Source of the DNA: JAAZNO01 sp012798275
Lineage (GTDB): Bacteria > Chloroflexota > Anaerolineae > B4-G1 > SLSP01
DNA: 26,364 nt
Direction: 5' to 3'
Assembly (NCBI GenBank): GCA_035347995.1
Contig: DAOPQD010000045.1
Location: forward strand, 1-26,364
Shown here: piece by piece, positions 12,662-21,342 of the stretch
Layout of the letters: each line of letters starts with the position of its first letter
How positions within the stretch are numbered: position 1 is the first letter of the stretch
Position numbers and translations under genes: made by a program
The notes under the pieces: generated by a model
Seen by the model: only the letters and a program-made list of their open reading frames with translations
Told to the model about the DNA's origin: nothing
Database searches by the model: none

Positions 12662-14203
12662 ATGGCTTCGCTGACGGTCCAACAACGTGACATCCTGCAG
12701 GTGCTGTTGCGCCGGAATGAGGCGGCGACGCTGGCCGACATTGCGGCAGAGACTCATCTGACGCCACGCCAGGTCATTTATCGGTTGACGGGTGTGCGTG
12801 TGTGGGTGGAGCAGCACGGGGCGCAGCTGGATTCACGACCGGGGGTCGGCTATGCGATCCCCTGTTCGGCGGTTCAACGTCATGCCTTGCTCAAAGAGCT
12901 GCAGGGGGGCTCCCCTTTCAATCTGGTGCTGAACGCGGGTCAGCGCGCCCAATTGCTGGCCTTCGCCGTTCTCACGCTGGAAAAGCCGCTCATCCTCAAG
13001 CAGATTCAGCAGTGGCTGGACGTCTCCCGCGCTACGGCGCTCAAGGATCTCAGCCTGATTGAGAGCTGGCTGGCGCGTTTTGACCTGCACCTGAAAGGAC
13101 GTCCGCATTACGGGTTTCTGATGCAGGGCGAGGAATTGGACCGGCGTCAGGCGCTGGTCGCGCTGCTCTGGGGCGACACGCCGTTCTCCAGTCCCCTACT
13201 GAAGGTCACTTACGATGCCGGTTTGCTGTTTGCGCTGGCCGAGGAGGCGCCGCTCTCCCCGCTGGTGCAACAGATGCACGCCCAATTGCAGAAGTGGGAC
13301 GTCCATGCCGCTTTCGAGTGGGTGGCGCAGGCTGAGGTGCAGATGCGAGGCCGTTTCGCCGACAACGCGGTGATGCACCTGGCGCTGGCCCTGGCCATCC
13401 AGCATGAACGGGTGCGCGCGGGCAAGTTCTGCACCTGTAAGGAAGAGGATTTGCGCTGGTTGAAGGAACAGCCGGTCTGGGAGGCGACGGGGTATCTGAG
13501 CCGTCTCATGTGGCCCGAACCGGCTGTCGTTCCCGAAGCGGAGACCGCTGTCATTGCCATGCACCTGCTGGTCGGCATTCGCAATGAGGAATGGCCCGGC
13601 GAGCCTTATACCACGCCGGAGCTGGCGGCGCTCATTGATCTGCTGATGGAGAATGTGGCCGGCGCCTTTTTCGAACCGGGGTTGCGCCACGATCTGGCCT
13701 TGCGTGAAGGGCTCCTGGCGCACATCGGCCCGGCGCTGATGCGGCAGCGTTTTGGGCTTTGGACTCCCCCGGCGGCGCCCGACCAGGAGATCGCGCAAGA
13801 GTGTTTTCGTGAATACAAAATCGCGCAGACACTTGCGGCCCTGGTTGAGGAGCAGGTGGGCGTCGAACTGTCGGCGGGGGAGATTGATGCACTGACCTTG
13901 CTGCTGCGGGCGGCCTACGTCCGCGCGCGACCGGAGCGGCGCTGGCGCGTTTTCGTCGTTTGCCCGGCGGGAATGGCGACCGCGCAGTTGCTGGCCGCCC
14001 GCTTGAAAACCCGCTTCCCAAATCTGGAAATTCTGGGGGTGCTCTCGCAGCGTGAGCTGTCTTCTGAACGGGTACGTCAGGCGAATTTCCTGATCACCAC
14101 CACGCCGCTGGAGCCGCTGGTGGCCAGGATACCGGTCATTGAGGTGCATCCCTTGTTGTTGCCGCGGGATGTGGCGGCGATTTCTAAATGCTTGAATGGA
14201 TAA
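12662..14203 (+). CDS. mtlR: PRD-domain transcriptional activator, MtlR/BglG-type
   Basis: 513 residues. An N-terminal HTH (about 5-60, VQQRDILQVLLRR) is followed by an Mga-like second HTH (about 90-140). PRD1 carries the phosphorylatable His239 (VMHLALAL) and His301 (AMHLLVG). PRD2 (about 330-420) has His354 (LLAHIGPAL). A C-terminal EIIB-like domain contains Cys434 in VVCPAGMATAQLL. The regulatory logic of this family is known: phosphorylation by HPr and the EII proteins sets activity according to sugar supply. PRD2 has LLLRAAY where a second histidine is usual. The EIIA domain that ends Bacillus MtlR is missing, so control may be simpler. The gene heads the PTS operon. CAGGAG 7 bp upstream supports the start. 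Confidence 0.88.
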   Translation: MASLTVQQRDILQVLLRRNEAATLADIAAETHLTPRQVIYRLTGVRVWVEQHGAQLDSRPGVGYAIPCSAVQRHALLKELQGGSPFNLVLNAGQRAQLLAFAVLTLEKPLILKQIQQWLDVSRATALKDLSLIESWLARFDLHLKGRPHYGFLMQGEELDRRQALVALLWGDTPFSSPLLKVTYDAGLLFALAEEAPLSPLVQQMHAQLQKWDVHAAFEWVAQAEVQMRGRFADNAVMHLALALAIQHERVRAGKFCTCKEEDLRWLKEQPVWEATGYLSRLMWPEPAVVPEAETAVIAMHLLVGIRNEEWPGEPYTTPELAALIDLLMENVAGAFFEPGLRHDLALREGLLAHIGPALMRQRFGLWTPPAAPDQEIAQECFREYKIAQTLAALVEEQVGVELSAGEIDALTLLLRAAYVRARPERRWRVFVVCPAGMATAQLLAARLKTRFPNLEILGVLSQRELSSERVRQANFLITTTPLEPLVARIPVIEVHPLLLPRDVAAISKCLNG

Positions 14204-14317
14204 AGTTCGGCGCAGAGGAGGTGCCTATCGAGATACATTAGCGGTTGATGGATCCGTCGTGGGTAGGAATGTCTGAGAACCTATTTGCCTCATCTCATTT
14301 TGAAAGGAGCAACTGTC

Positions 14318-15343
14318 ATGCGCGAGAAGATTCAGCGGTTTGGTAGTTTTTTGGCAGCCATGATCATCCCTAACATTGGCGCCTTCATTGCCTGGGGTCT
14401 GCTCACGGCGTTGTTCATCCCTACAGGCTGGCTCCCCAATGAAAAACTGGCCGAGATGGTCGGTCCCATGATCACCTATTTGCTGCCGATTCTGATTGGC
14501 TTTACCGGCGGCAAGGTCGTCCATGAGTGGCGCGGCGGCGTTGTGGGTGCGGCGGCGACGATGGGTGTGATCGTGGGAACGGACGTGCCGATGTTCATCG
14601 GCGCGATGGTCATGGGGCCGCTTGCCGGCTTCCTGATGAAGCAGTTTGACAAGCTGGTCGAGGACAAGATCCCCAGCGGCTTCGAGATGTTGATCAACAA
14701 CTTCTCCGCCGGCATCCTGGGGCTGATCCTGGCGATTGTGGGCCATCTGCTCATCGGCCCGGTCGTGCTAGGGCTGACCAATGCGTTGGGGTCTGGCGTG
14801 CAATTCCTGGTGGACAGGCGCCTGCTGCCGCTGGCGGACATCATCATCGAGCCAGCGAAGGTGTTGTTCTTGAACAACGCCATCAATCATGGCATCCTCG
14901 GCCCGATCGGCGTCACGCAGGTAGAGAAGGCCGGACGCTCCGTGCTGTTCATGCTGGAGTCGAACCCCGGGCCAGGCCTGGGCTTGCTGCTCGCCTATTG
15001 GTTTGCCGGCAAAGGGATGTCGAAGGAATCTGCGCCGGGCGCGATCATCATTCACTTCCTCGGCGGCATCCATGAGATTTATTTCCCCTATGTGCTGGCG
15101 CATCCGGTCATGATTCTGGCGCTGTGGGCCGGCGGCATCCTGGCCGATCTGTGGTTCGTGATCACCGGGGCGGGGTTGGTCGCTACGCCTTCGCCTGGCT
15201 CCATCTTCGCCTACCTCGCCGTGATCCCCAAGGGACAGCATTTCCCTGTGTTGATGGGCATCTTGATTGCGGCAGTGGCCTCTTTCCTGGTCGGTTCTTT
15301 CATCCTGCGCGTTATGCCGGTGAAGGAAGACGAGGAGAAATAG
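14318..15343 (+). CDS. mtlA: PTS mannitol-type permease subunit EIIC
   Basis: 341 residues, the length of a stand-alone EIIC of the mannitol family, with about eight to ten membrane helices. Family features include the N-terminus FGSFLAAMIIPNIGAFIAWG, the VVGTDVPMFIGAM-like segment, LNNAINHG and the substrate-site motif GGIHEIYFPYV. It imports a hexitol and phosphorylates it with EIIB. The start ATG 14318 has AAAGGAG 8 bp upstream; a frame start at 14285 is less likely. The C-terminus is short and charged (VKEDEEK), with no EIIB fused. The 114-bp upstream gap shows TACATT-like -10 sequence but no firm promoter. Substrate could be mannitol or another hexitol, because neighbours do not include the usual mannitol-1-phosphate dehydrogenase. 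Confidence 0.9.
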   Translation: MREKIQRFGSFLAAMIIPNIGAFIAWGLLTALFIPTGWLPNEKLAEMVGPMITYLLPILIGFTGGKVVHEWRGGVVGAAATMGVIVGTDVPMFIGAMVMGPLAGFLMKQFDKLVEDKIPSGFEMLINNFSAGILGLILAIVGHLLIGPVVLGLTNALGSGVQFLVDRRLLPLADIIIEPAKVLFLNNAINHGILGPIGVTQVEKAGRSVLFMLESNPGPGLGLLLAYWFAGKGMSKESAPGAIIIHFLGGIHEIYFPYVLAHPVMILALWAGGILADLWFVITGAGLVATPSPGSIFAYLAVIPKGQHFPVLMGILIAAVASFLVGSFILRVMPVKEDEEK

Positions 15344-15378
15344 AGAAGCGGCGTAACCTGCACGCTACGGCGGCATGA

Positions 15379-15412
15379 CGAGGCCCGACGGGTCCCGGCC
15401 TATCGGGCCTCG
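15379..15412 (+). other. 10-bp hairpin between EIIC and EIIB genes
   Basis: CGAGGCCCGA (15379-15388) pairs perfectly with TCGGGCCTCG (15403-15412) around a 14-nt loop, without a following T-run. A second small repeat, CAAAGCG (15442-15448) with CGCTTTG (15456-15462), lies downstream. Such structures in a 180-bp intercistronic gap can protect or cut the message and tune the EIIC to EIIB ratio. Confidence 0.55.
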
Positions 15413-15523
15413 GTGGTTACCTGGCTACTTTGCATTGGACTCAAAGCGACATGAGCGCTTTGGCCTTCTGGTATGAGATTTTGAACTTGGTTTGTATTTT
15501 GTTTCACATAGGGAGGTTCTAAA

Positions 15524-15847
15524 ATGGCGCATTCGGTTCCTGCTGCAAAGGTTAAAAAAATCGTTATTGCTTGTGAGGCCGGGATGGGGTCCAGCCTCAT
15601 GGCGGCCAACAAGCTCAAGCAGATGCTCAAGAAGGCCGGTTTCCAGAACATCGAGGTGGCGCACAGCCCGGTGCGAGCGATCACGGAGGACGCGCAGATC
15701 GTGCTCTCGCATGAGGGGCTGTCGGAGATGGCTCGCGCCAGGGCCCCGTGGGCCGTGTGTTTTGCCTTCAAAAACTTCATGAACATCCCGGCATATGATA
15801 AGATCATCGAGGCCTTGAAAAACAACGCCGATATTGTGGAGGATTGA
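15524..15847 (+). CDS. PTS mannitol-type EIIB
   Basis: 107 residues. The phosphoacceptor is Cys17 in IACEAGMGSSLMA, the P-loop of EIIB of the mannitol family. DAQIVLSHEGL at about 57-67 and the C-terminal helix complete the Rossmann-like fold. It receives phosphate from EIIA and passes it to the sugar on EIIC. The protein is free rather than fused to EIIC, unlike the single-chain MtlA of E. coli. GGGAGG 7 bp upstream supports the start. EIIA follows after 4 bp. Confidence 0.9.
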   Translation: MAHSVPAAKVKKIVIACEAGMGSSLMAANKLKQMLKKAGFQNIEVAHSPVRAITEDAQIVLSHEGLSEMARARAPWAVCFAFKNFMNIPAYDKIIEALKNNADIVED

Positions 15848-15851
15848 GGCC

Positions 15852-16292
15852 ATGGCGATTCTAACCGAGGCTCTGGTGCGTCTGAACGCCGTGGCGGACT
15901 CGAAAGAGGCGGCCATCAAAATGGCGGGGGATTTGCTCGTGCAGGCGGGGCGGGTGACGCCGGCCTATGTCGAGGGGATGCTGGCGCGCGAGCGCACCAT
16001 GTCCACCTACATGGGCAACGGTGTAGCGATCCCGCACGGCGAGTTCGAGAACCGGGCCGACATCCTCGAAACGGGTATCTCGGTGGTGCAATTCCCGGAA
16101 GGGATTGTGTGGGAGGACGAGGAACGGGCGTATCTGGTGATCGGCATTGCGGCCAAGGCAGATGAGCACATCACGGTGCTGGCCAACCTCGCCGAGGTGG
16201 TTGAAGAGGAGGAAGATGTGGCGGCATTGGTGCGGGCGACCGATCCCCAAGTCATCATTCAACGTCTCGGTCGTCCGGTGCAGGAAGCATAG
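15852..16292 (+). CDS. mtlF: PTS EIIA, mannitol/fructose type
   Basis: 146 residues. The active-site histidine is His62 in GNGVAIPHG, and a second conserved His near 112 lies in ADEHITVLANLAEV. ERTMSTYMGNG before the site is typical of EIIA of the mannitol class. It takes phosphate from HPr and passes it to EIIB Cys17. GGAGG in the end of the EIIB gene is 9 bp upstream, so translation is coupled. The last residues are an ordinary helix with no extra domain. Confidence 0.9.
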   Translation: MAILTEALVRLNAVADSKEAAIKMAGDLLVQAGRVTPAYVEGMLARERTMSTYMGNGVAIPHGEFENRADILETGISVVQFPEGIVWEDEERAYLVIGIAAKADEHITVLANLAEVVEEEEDVAALVRATDPQVIIQRLGRPVQEA

Positions 16293-16313
16293 GTTAGAAA
16301 TTAGAAGTTAGCA
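16293..16313 (+). repeat. Heptamer tandem repeats inside the PTS operon
   Basis: GTTAGAA, ATTAGAA and GTTAGCA fill all but 15 bp of the gap between the EIIA stop and the next start codon, and are followed by GGGAGG. They begin directly after the EIIA stop codon. Confidence 0.7.
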
Positions 16314-16328
16314 ATGGGAGGTGTGACA

Positions 16329-18083
16329 ATGGGCAGCTTTGAACGGTATCGGTCGCTGGCGGCGCCCTTGCCCGCCCAGACCTGGGCCTGGAACATGGTC
16401 GGCGCGGGCGTGGAGAACATCGGCCGCGGAGGCAAACCCGAACTCGAACCGGTGCCGACGCCGGGGTCGGATCAACTGTTGGTGCGCGTGGATGCCGTGG
16501 GGATGTGCTTCTCCGACGTCAAGCTGATCAAGCAGGGCGGGCAACATCCCAAGCTCCACAACCGCGATCTGAGCGTCAACCCCACGCGCCTGGGGCACGA
16601 GGTGGCTATGACGGTGGTGCAGGTCGGCACCGCGCTGCAAGAGCGCTTTCATCCGGCGCAGCGATTGGTGTTGCAACCGGACATCTACGATGCGCAGGGA
16701 CGGAACACGGCCTACGGCTATAGCATCCCCGGCGGCCTGATTCAATTCCATCTCGTCGGGCCGGAGGTGCTTGCCGCAGGCCCCGATCAGCAGACCTGCT
16801 ACGTCCTCCCCCTGGAGGGCGATCTGGGATACGCGGCCGCGGCGTTGACGGAGCCGTGGGCCTGCGTCGAAGCGGCCTACACGCAGCGCCGTCGCCTGGA
16901 GGTTTTGAAAGGCGGCTCGCTGTGGATCTGGGGACATCCCGACGATCCGACCCCTTATGTCTTCTCCGCCGGGCTGGAAAACCCGGCGCGCATCGTGCTG
17001 AGCGATGTTCCTCCCGCCGTCGAGGCGCTGGTGCGGGCTGAGGCCCGACGCCGCCCGGTGGAAATCATCGAGCGCAACGGTCTGACGGTGGAGGTGCTGG
17101 CAGACCTGCGCGCGTTGACCGATGGAGCGGGCTTTGACGACATCATCGTGCTCGATCCCCGCTCGGCAGAAGGGGTGAGCGCCGCTGCGCGCCTCATCGC
17201 ACGACGGGGCACCTTCAACCTGGTGGGGCAGACGCCGTTGGATGGCCTCTGTCAGGTGGACGTCGGGCGCATTCACTACGATTACACGGCCTATCTCGGC
17301 AACCGAGGGCCGGACATCGCGGCGTCGTATGGGAAGGCGCGCAATCGCTGCGAGCTGCGCACGGGCGGAACGGCGGTCTTTGTGGGCGCTGGCGGGCCGA
17401 TGGGACAGATGCACGTCCAGCGTGCGCTGGAGTTGCCCGAAGGGCCGGCGGTGGTCGTCGCCACCGATGTCAACGCTGAGCGTTTGGCGATCCTTGAGGC
17501 CCAATTCGCCCCGCTCGCCGCGCAACACGGCAAAACGCTGGTCATCTTCAATCCCAATGCGGCGGAGAAGTCGTTGGCGGAGCTCGTGCGGGAGTTGACC
17601 GGCGGGCAGGGCGCCGATGACGTGGTGGTGTCAGTTCCCGCCGCGGCGGTGATGGCTGACGCGGCGACCCTGCTGAAGGCCGACGGCATGTTGGTGTTCT
17701 TTGCGGGCGTGCCCAATGGGACGTATGCGCCGCTTGACCTGAGCCTCATCTATCTGCACAACGCCCAATTCACCGGCACCTCCGGCTCCACTCTGGCCGA
17801 TCAGCAGCTGGTGATCAACAAAGCGCTGGCGGGAAAGCTCTCGCCTAACCGCTCGGTGGCGGCGGTGGGCGGCTTCAACGTGGCCGCGGAAGGGGCGCGG
17901 GCGATGATAGAAGGCCGCTTTGCGGGCAAGATCGTCATCTATCCGCAACTCATCGGCCTGCCGCTGCTGGGACTGGCGGAACTGGCGGAGCAATATCCCG
18001 ACATCGGCGCGGCGATGGGCCCCGGCCACGTCTGGACCAACGAGGCCGAGCGGCGTCTGATCGAAACTTTCTGGCAGGGCTGA
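16329..18083 (+). CDS. Zinc-type MDR dehydrogenase with two Rossmann-like halves, probable sugar-phosphate oxidoreductase
   Basis: 584 residues, against about 340-420 for typical members. The catalytic GroES-like domain (about 35-190) has VGMCFSDVK with zinc ligand Cys60, GHE at 89-91 and LTEPWACVEAAY at 173-184. Residues about 195-335 look like a nucleotide-binding domain, ending in VDVGRIHYDYTAYLGNRG, but its glycine motif is replaced by WIWGHPDDP. Residues about 345-500 form a second Rossmann domain with an intact VFVGAGGPMG and ATDVNAER. The tail 500-584 completes the MDR fold. In a PTS operon it should oxidise an imported hexitol phosphate with NAD(P), like GatD or SorE. The start at 16329 is 7 bp after GGGAGG. 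The kinase gene follows after 1 bp. Confidence 0.78.
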   Translation: MGSFERYRSLAAPLPAQTWAWNMVGAGVENIGRGGKPELEPVPTPGSDQLLVRVDAVGMCFSDVKLIKQGGQHPKLHNRDLSVNPTRLGHEVAMTVVQVGTALQERFHPAQRLVLQPDIYDAQGRNTAYGYSIPGGLIQFHLVGPEVLAAGPDQQTCYVLPLEGDLGYAAAALTEPWACVEAAYTQRRRLEVLKGGSLWIWGHPDDPTPYVFSAGLENPARIVLSDVPPAVEALVRAEARRRPVEIIERNGLTVEVLADLRALTDGAGFDDIIVLDPRSAEGVSAAARLIARRGTFNLVGQTPLDGLCQVDVGRIHYDYTAYLGNRGPDIAASYGKARNRCELRTGGTAVFVGAGGPMGQMHVQRALELPEGPAVVVATDVNAERLAILEAQFAPLAAQHGKTLVIFNPNAAEKSLAELVRELTGGQGADDVVVSVPAAAVMADAATLLKADGMLVFFAGVPNGTYAPLDLSLIYLHNAQFTGTSGSTLADQQLVINKALAGKLSPNRSVAAVGGFNVAAEGARAMIEGRFAGKIVIYPQLIGLPLLGLAELAEQYPDIGAAMGPGHVWTNEAERRLIETFWQG

Positions 18084-18084
18084 C

Positions 18085-19035
18085 ATGATCTACACCGTGA
18101 CCCTCAATCCTGCCCTGGATCGCGAACTCACCGTGCCGGAGATCCGCTTCAACGATGTGCTGCGGGCGACGGTGGTGCGAATTGACTTCGGCGGCAAGGG
18201 CTTCAACGTCTCCCGGGCGCTGCACGCGCTGGGGGGCGAGAGCGTCGCGTTGGGATTCGTCGGGGGAGGGACGGGTGCGCGGATCGCGCGCGGACTCGCC
18301 GGGTTGGGAATCCGCACGGACTTTGTGGAGATTGCTGATGAAACCCGCACTAACGTGAGCATCGTCAGCGAAAGGCTCCCTCAACACATCAAAGTCAACG
18401 AAGCCGGGCCGGTGATCTCGCCGGAGGAGGGGGCTGCCTTGCTCTCCAAAGTGGCCTCCCTGGCGCAGGCGGGCGATTGGTGGGTGCTCTCGGGCAGCCT
18501 GCCCCATGGCCTGCCGCCGACTTTCTACGCCGAGATCATCGAGTGCGTGCAGCGTGCGGGGGGCCGCGCGGTGTTGGACACGAGCGGGGAGCCCCTCAAG
18601 CGCGCTTGTGAGGTTCGTCCTTACCTGGTCAAGCCCAACGCTTTCGAGGCGACGGAGCTAACCGGCATTCCGGTCACTTCCCCAGAGGATTCCCAGGCGG
18701 CGGTGGCGGCCATCCATGCGCTGGGCGTGGCGCACGTCTACATGTCGTTTGGCAAGGCCGGCGCTCTGCTCTCCGACGGGCGCGCTTGCTGGGTCGGCGC
18801 CGCCCCGGTGATCACCGAACGCAATCCCATCGGGGCGGGAGATAGCGCGGTCGCCGGCGTGATGTGGGGTCTGAGCCACGACTTGCCGTTGCCGGAGGTG
18901 TTGCGCTGGGGGATTGCCTGTGGCACGGCCGCCGCAAGCCTCCCCGGCACGACGATGGGCGATCTGGCATTGGTCTCTTCTTTCTTGGACCGGGTGGTCG
19001 TGCGTCGGCTGGAGGCAGGGGCCGGGCTCGACTGA
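18085..19035 (+). CDS. PfkB-family sugar-phosphate kinase (1-phosphofructokinase / tagatose-6-phosphate kinase type)
   Basis: 316 residues with all the marks of the FruK/LacC branch: TVTLNPALDRELTV at the N-terminus, GGKGFNVSRALHALG (36-50), VLSGSLPHGLP (134-144), KPNAFEATEL (183-192) and the anion-hole and catalytic-base motif GAGDS with Asp253. It phosphorylates a ketose monophosphate to the bisphosphate with ATP. Fructose-1-phosphate and tagatose-6-phosphate cannot be told apart by eye. It is transcribed 1 bp after the dehydrogenase gene. The pair suggests hexitol-P to ketose-P to ketose bisphosphate, with an aldolase elsewhere in the genome. All key residues are present. Confidence 0.9.
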   Translation: MIYTVTLNPALDRELTVPEIRFNDVLRATVVRIDFGGKGFNVSRALHALGGESVALGFVGGGTGARIARGLAGLGIRTDFVEIADETRTNVSIVSERLPQHIKVNEAGPVISPEEGAALLSKVASLAQAGDWWVLSGSLPHGLPPTFYAEIIECVQRAGGRAVLDTSGEPLKRACEVRPYLVKPNAFEATELTGIPVTSPEDSQAAVAAIHALGVAHVYMSFGKAGALLSDGRACWVGAAPVITERNPIGAGDSAVAGVMWGLSHDLPLPEVLRWGIACGTAAASLPGTTMGDLALVSSFLDRVVVRRLEAGAGLD

Positions 19036-19086
19036 ACAGCCGTTAAGGGTGATGTGCATTTTCCTCTACAGAAAGGCGGCTTTCAA

Positions 19087-21144
19087 GTGAAGACATTTGA
19101 AATCGTGGTGCACAATCCTACCGGCTTGCACGCCAGGCCGGCCAAAGTCCTGGTCAATACGGCCAAGACCTTCAAATCTGCTGTCCGCATCGGGCATGGT
19201 GCCAAACAGGCGAACGCCAAAAGCCTGATCTCTGTGCTCACGTTGGGGGTGGAATCCGGCGGCGTGGTGCGCCTGGAAGTCGAAGGCGAGGACGAGGACG
19301 TCGCTGCCCTGGCGCTGCAGACGATCATCGAGCAGGGCCTGGGAGAAGGGACAGGCAAGCTTGTGACGGTGCCTGTTCCCGAGGTTCAAAAACCGGCAGC
19401 GGTGATGCCCGCACCTGCAGCAGCCACTGCGCCGTGTGCGAGCGAGCCGGGGCTGCCCCAACGCTTGCTCCGTGGCATTCCGGCGGCACCTGGCTTCGGC
19501 ATCGGCCCGATCTTCCGTCTGGAACGCGCAAAAATCACGGTAAGCGACACCTTTACGGGCGTTAACCAGGAGCGCGCTTTGCTCCAGCAGGCGCTGGAAG
19601 CCGCGCGGGAGCAACTCCAACAGCTGCGGGCGCAGCTGCTCGGACAGGCCATTGCCAGCGAGGCCGCGATCTTCGAGGTGCATCTGGAGCTGCTGGAAGA
19701 TCCCGACCTTCTGGAAGCGGTTTACGCCAACATCGAGCGGCAACACAACGCGGCGCAGGCATGGCAGGCCGCCATCGAGGCGCGGGCCAGGATGATGGCG
19801 GCGCTCGACGATCCCTTGCTGGCGGCGCGCGCGGCGGACATCCATGACGTGGGCTATCGCGTGTTGCGGTTGCTGGTCGGCGCCGACACCTCGGAGGCCA
19901 TTCAGCTGCCTGACTATCCGGTGCTGGTGGTAGCGCACGATATTTCCCCCTCGGACACGGCGTCGCTGGATCCCCAACGGGTGTTGGGGTTCTGCACGGC
20001 AGTGGGTGGACCTACCGCCCATGCGGCGATCATTGCGCGGGCGATGGGTTTCCCAGCGGTCGTGAGCGTCGGCGAGGACGTGTTGAAGCTCGACAACGGC
20101 ACGTTGGCGATCCTGGACGGCGTCGCCGGCACGCTGGTGATCGAGCCGGATGCGGAGACGCTGGCGCGCGCGCAGGAAGCGCAGCGGCTGTACCAGGCGC
20201 GCCGCCTGGCTGCGCAGGCGTCCTCGGCTGAGCCGGCGGTGACCCGTGACGGCCATCGCGTCGAAATTGTGGCGAACATTGGCGGTGTGGCGGACGCGCG
20301 CAAGGCGCACGCGGCCGGCGCCGAAGGGGTGGGGTTATTGCGGACGGAGTTCCTGTTCCTGGATCGCGCTTCCGCGCCGACAGAAACGGAGCAGTTCGAG
20401 GTCTACCGCGACATTGCCCTGGCTCTGGAGGGCCGACCCGTCATCATTCGGACCCTCGACATTGGAGGGGATAAGCCTTTGCCGTACATCAACCTGGCGC
20501 CGGAGGAAAATCCCTTCCTGGGCGAGCGGGGCATCCGGCTGTGTCTGGCGCGTCCCGACCTGCTCCGACAGCAGGTGCGGGCCATTTTGCGCGCGGCCGC
20601 GTATGGCAAGCTGCGCATCATGTTCCCCATGGTCGCCGACCTTTCGGAATGGCAGGCGGCGCGGGCCATCGTCGAGGAGCTGCGGGCGGAGCTTTACGCT
20701 CCCGAAATCGAAGTTGGCATCATGGTGGAGGTCCCGTCGGCGGCGTTGTTGGCGGAGGTCTTCGCGCGCGAAGTGGATTTCTTTTCCATCGGCACCAACG
20801 ACTTGACCCAATACACGCTGGCCATGGATCGCACCCATCCCAGCCTGGCGGGGAAGTCCGATGGGCTGCATCCGGCCGTTCTCCGGCTGATTCAGCACAC
20901 GGTGGAGGGAGCCCATGCCGCCGGCAAGTGGGTCGGCGTGTGCGGCGAGCTGGGCGCTGACCCGCAGGCCGTGCCCATCCTGCTCGGTCTCGGCGTGGAC
21001 GAGCTGAGCATCAGTGTCCCGGCCATTCCCATGGTCAAAGCGCAGGTGCGCGATCTGACCCTGACGGAGGCGCAGCGGCTCGCGCAGGAGGCTCTGGCCT
21101 GCGCGACGGCCCCAGAAGTGCGCCGCAAGGTCGCCGGCAGGTGA
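19087..21144 (+). CDS. ptsI: PTS HPr-enzyme I fusion protein
   Basis: 685 residues from GTG 19087. HPr (1-88) has the phosphorylated His15 in NPTGLHARPAK and Ser46 in NAKSLISVL, the site used by HPr kinase. An Ala/Pro-rich linker (about 98-120) leads to enzyme I. Its phosphohistidine is His312 in GGPTAHAAIIARAMGFPAV. The PEP site carries GLLRTEFLFLDR, IRTLDIGGDKPLPY, the FSIGTNDLTQYTLAMDR motif and the catalytic Cys in GVCGELGAD. It draws phosphate from PEP and passes it to EIIA. The start has GGCGG 7 bp upstream; the frame extends to a GTG at 19054 that lacks a clear ribosome site. It is the last gene before a strong terminator, so the operon needs no outside HPr or EI. Confidence 0.93.
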   Translation: MKTFEIVVHNPTGLHARPAKVLVNTAKTFKSAVRIGHGAKQANAKSLISVLTLGVESGGVVRLEVEGEDEDVAALALQTIIEQGLGEGTGKLVTVPVPEVQKPAAVMPAPAAATAPCASEPGLPQRLLRGIPAAPGFGIGPIFRLERAKITVSDTFTGVNQERALLQQALEAAREQLQQLRAQLLGQAIASEAAIFEVHLELLEDPDLLEAVYANIERQHNAAQAWQAAIEARARMMAALDDPLLAARAADIHDVGYRVLRLLVGADTSEAIQLPDYPVLVVAHDISPSDTASLDPQRVLGFCTAVGGPTAHAAIIARAMGFPAVVSVGEDVLKLDNGTLAILDGVAGTLVIEPDAETLARAQEAQRLYQARRLAAQASSAEPAVTRDGHRVEIVANIGGVADARKAHAAGAEGVGLLRTEFLFLDRASAPTETEQFEVYRDIALALEGRPVIIRTLDIGGDKPLPYINLAPEENPFLGERGIRLCLARPDLLRQQVRAILRAAAYGKLRIMFPMVADLSEWQAARAIVEELRAELYAPEIEVGIMVEVPSAALLAEVFAREVDFFSIGTNDLTQYTLAMDRTHPSLAGKSDGLHPAVLRLIQHTVEGAHAAGKWVGVCGELGADPQAVPILLGLGVDELSISVPAIPMVKAQVRDLTLTEAQRLAQEALACATAPEVRRKVAGR

Positions 21145-21201
21145 ACGCGACCTGATGTTGGGAGCGCTTGTCGCCGGCCTGTCTCGGTGGATGCCGTCTC
21201 G

Positions 21202-21237
21202 ACCATCCCCCTGCACTGCTCGCAGGGGGATGGTTTT
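21202..21237 (+). terminator. Strong rho-independent terminator of the PTS operon
   Basis: A 13-bp perfect stem (21202-21214 with 21222-21234, core CCATCCCCCTGC) with a 7-nt loop and TTTT at 21234-21237. It lies 58 bp after the HPr-EI stop. Confidence 0.92.
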
Positions 21238-21276
21238 GCCAGCAGCCCGGCCGAACAGTTGCAAATAAACTTTCGC

Positions 21277-21304
21277 TTGTTTTCCTGCTCGTTGCGATTA
21301 CAAT
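21277..21304 (+). promoter_or_regulatory. Promoter of the alpha-glucosidase operon
   Basis: TTGTTT (21277-21282), a 16-bp spacer and TACAAT (21299-21304) lie in a locally AT-rich stretch 39 bp ahead of the GH13 start, immediately after the PTS terminator. Confidence 0.5.
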
Positions 21305-21342
21305 CTTTCTCGTAAGGGCGACATTTCATGGGAGGCGACCTG

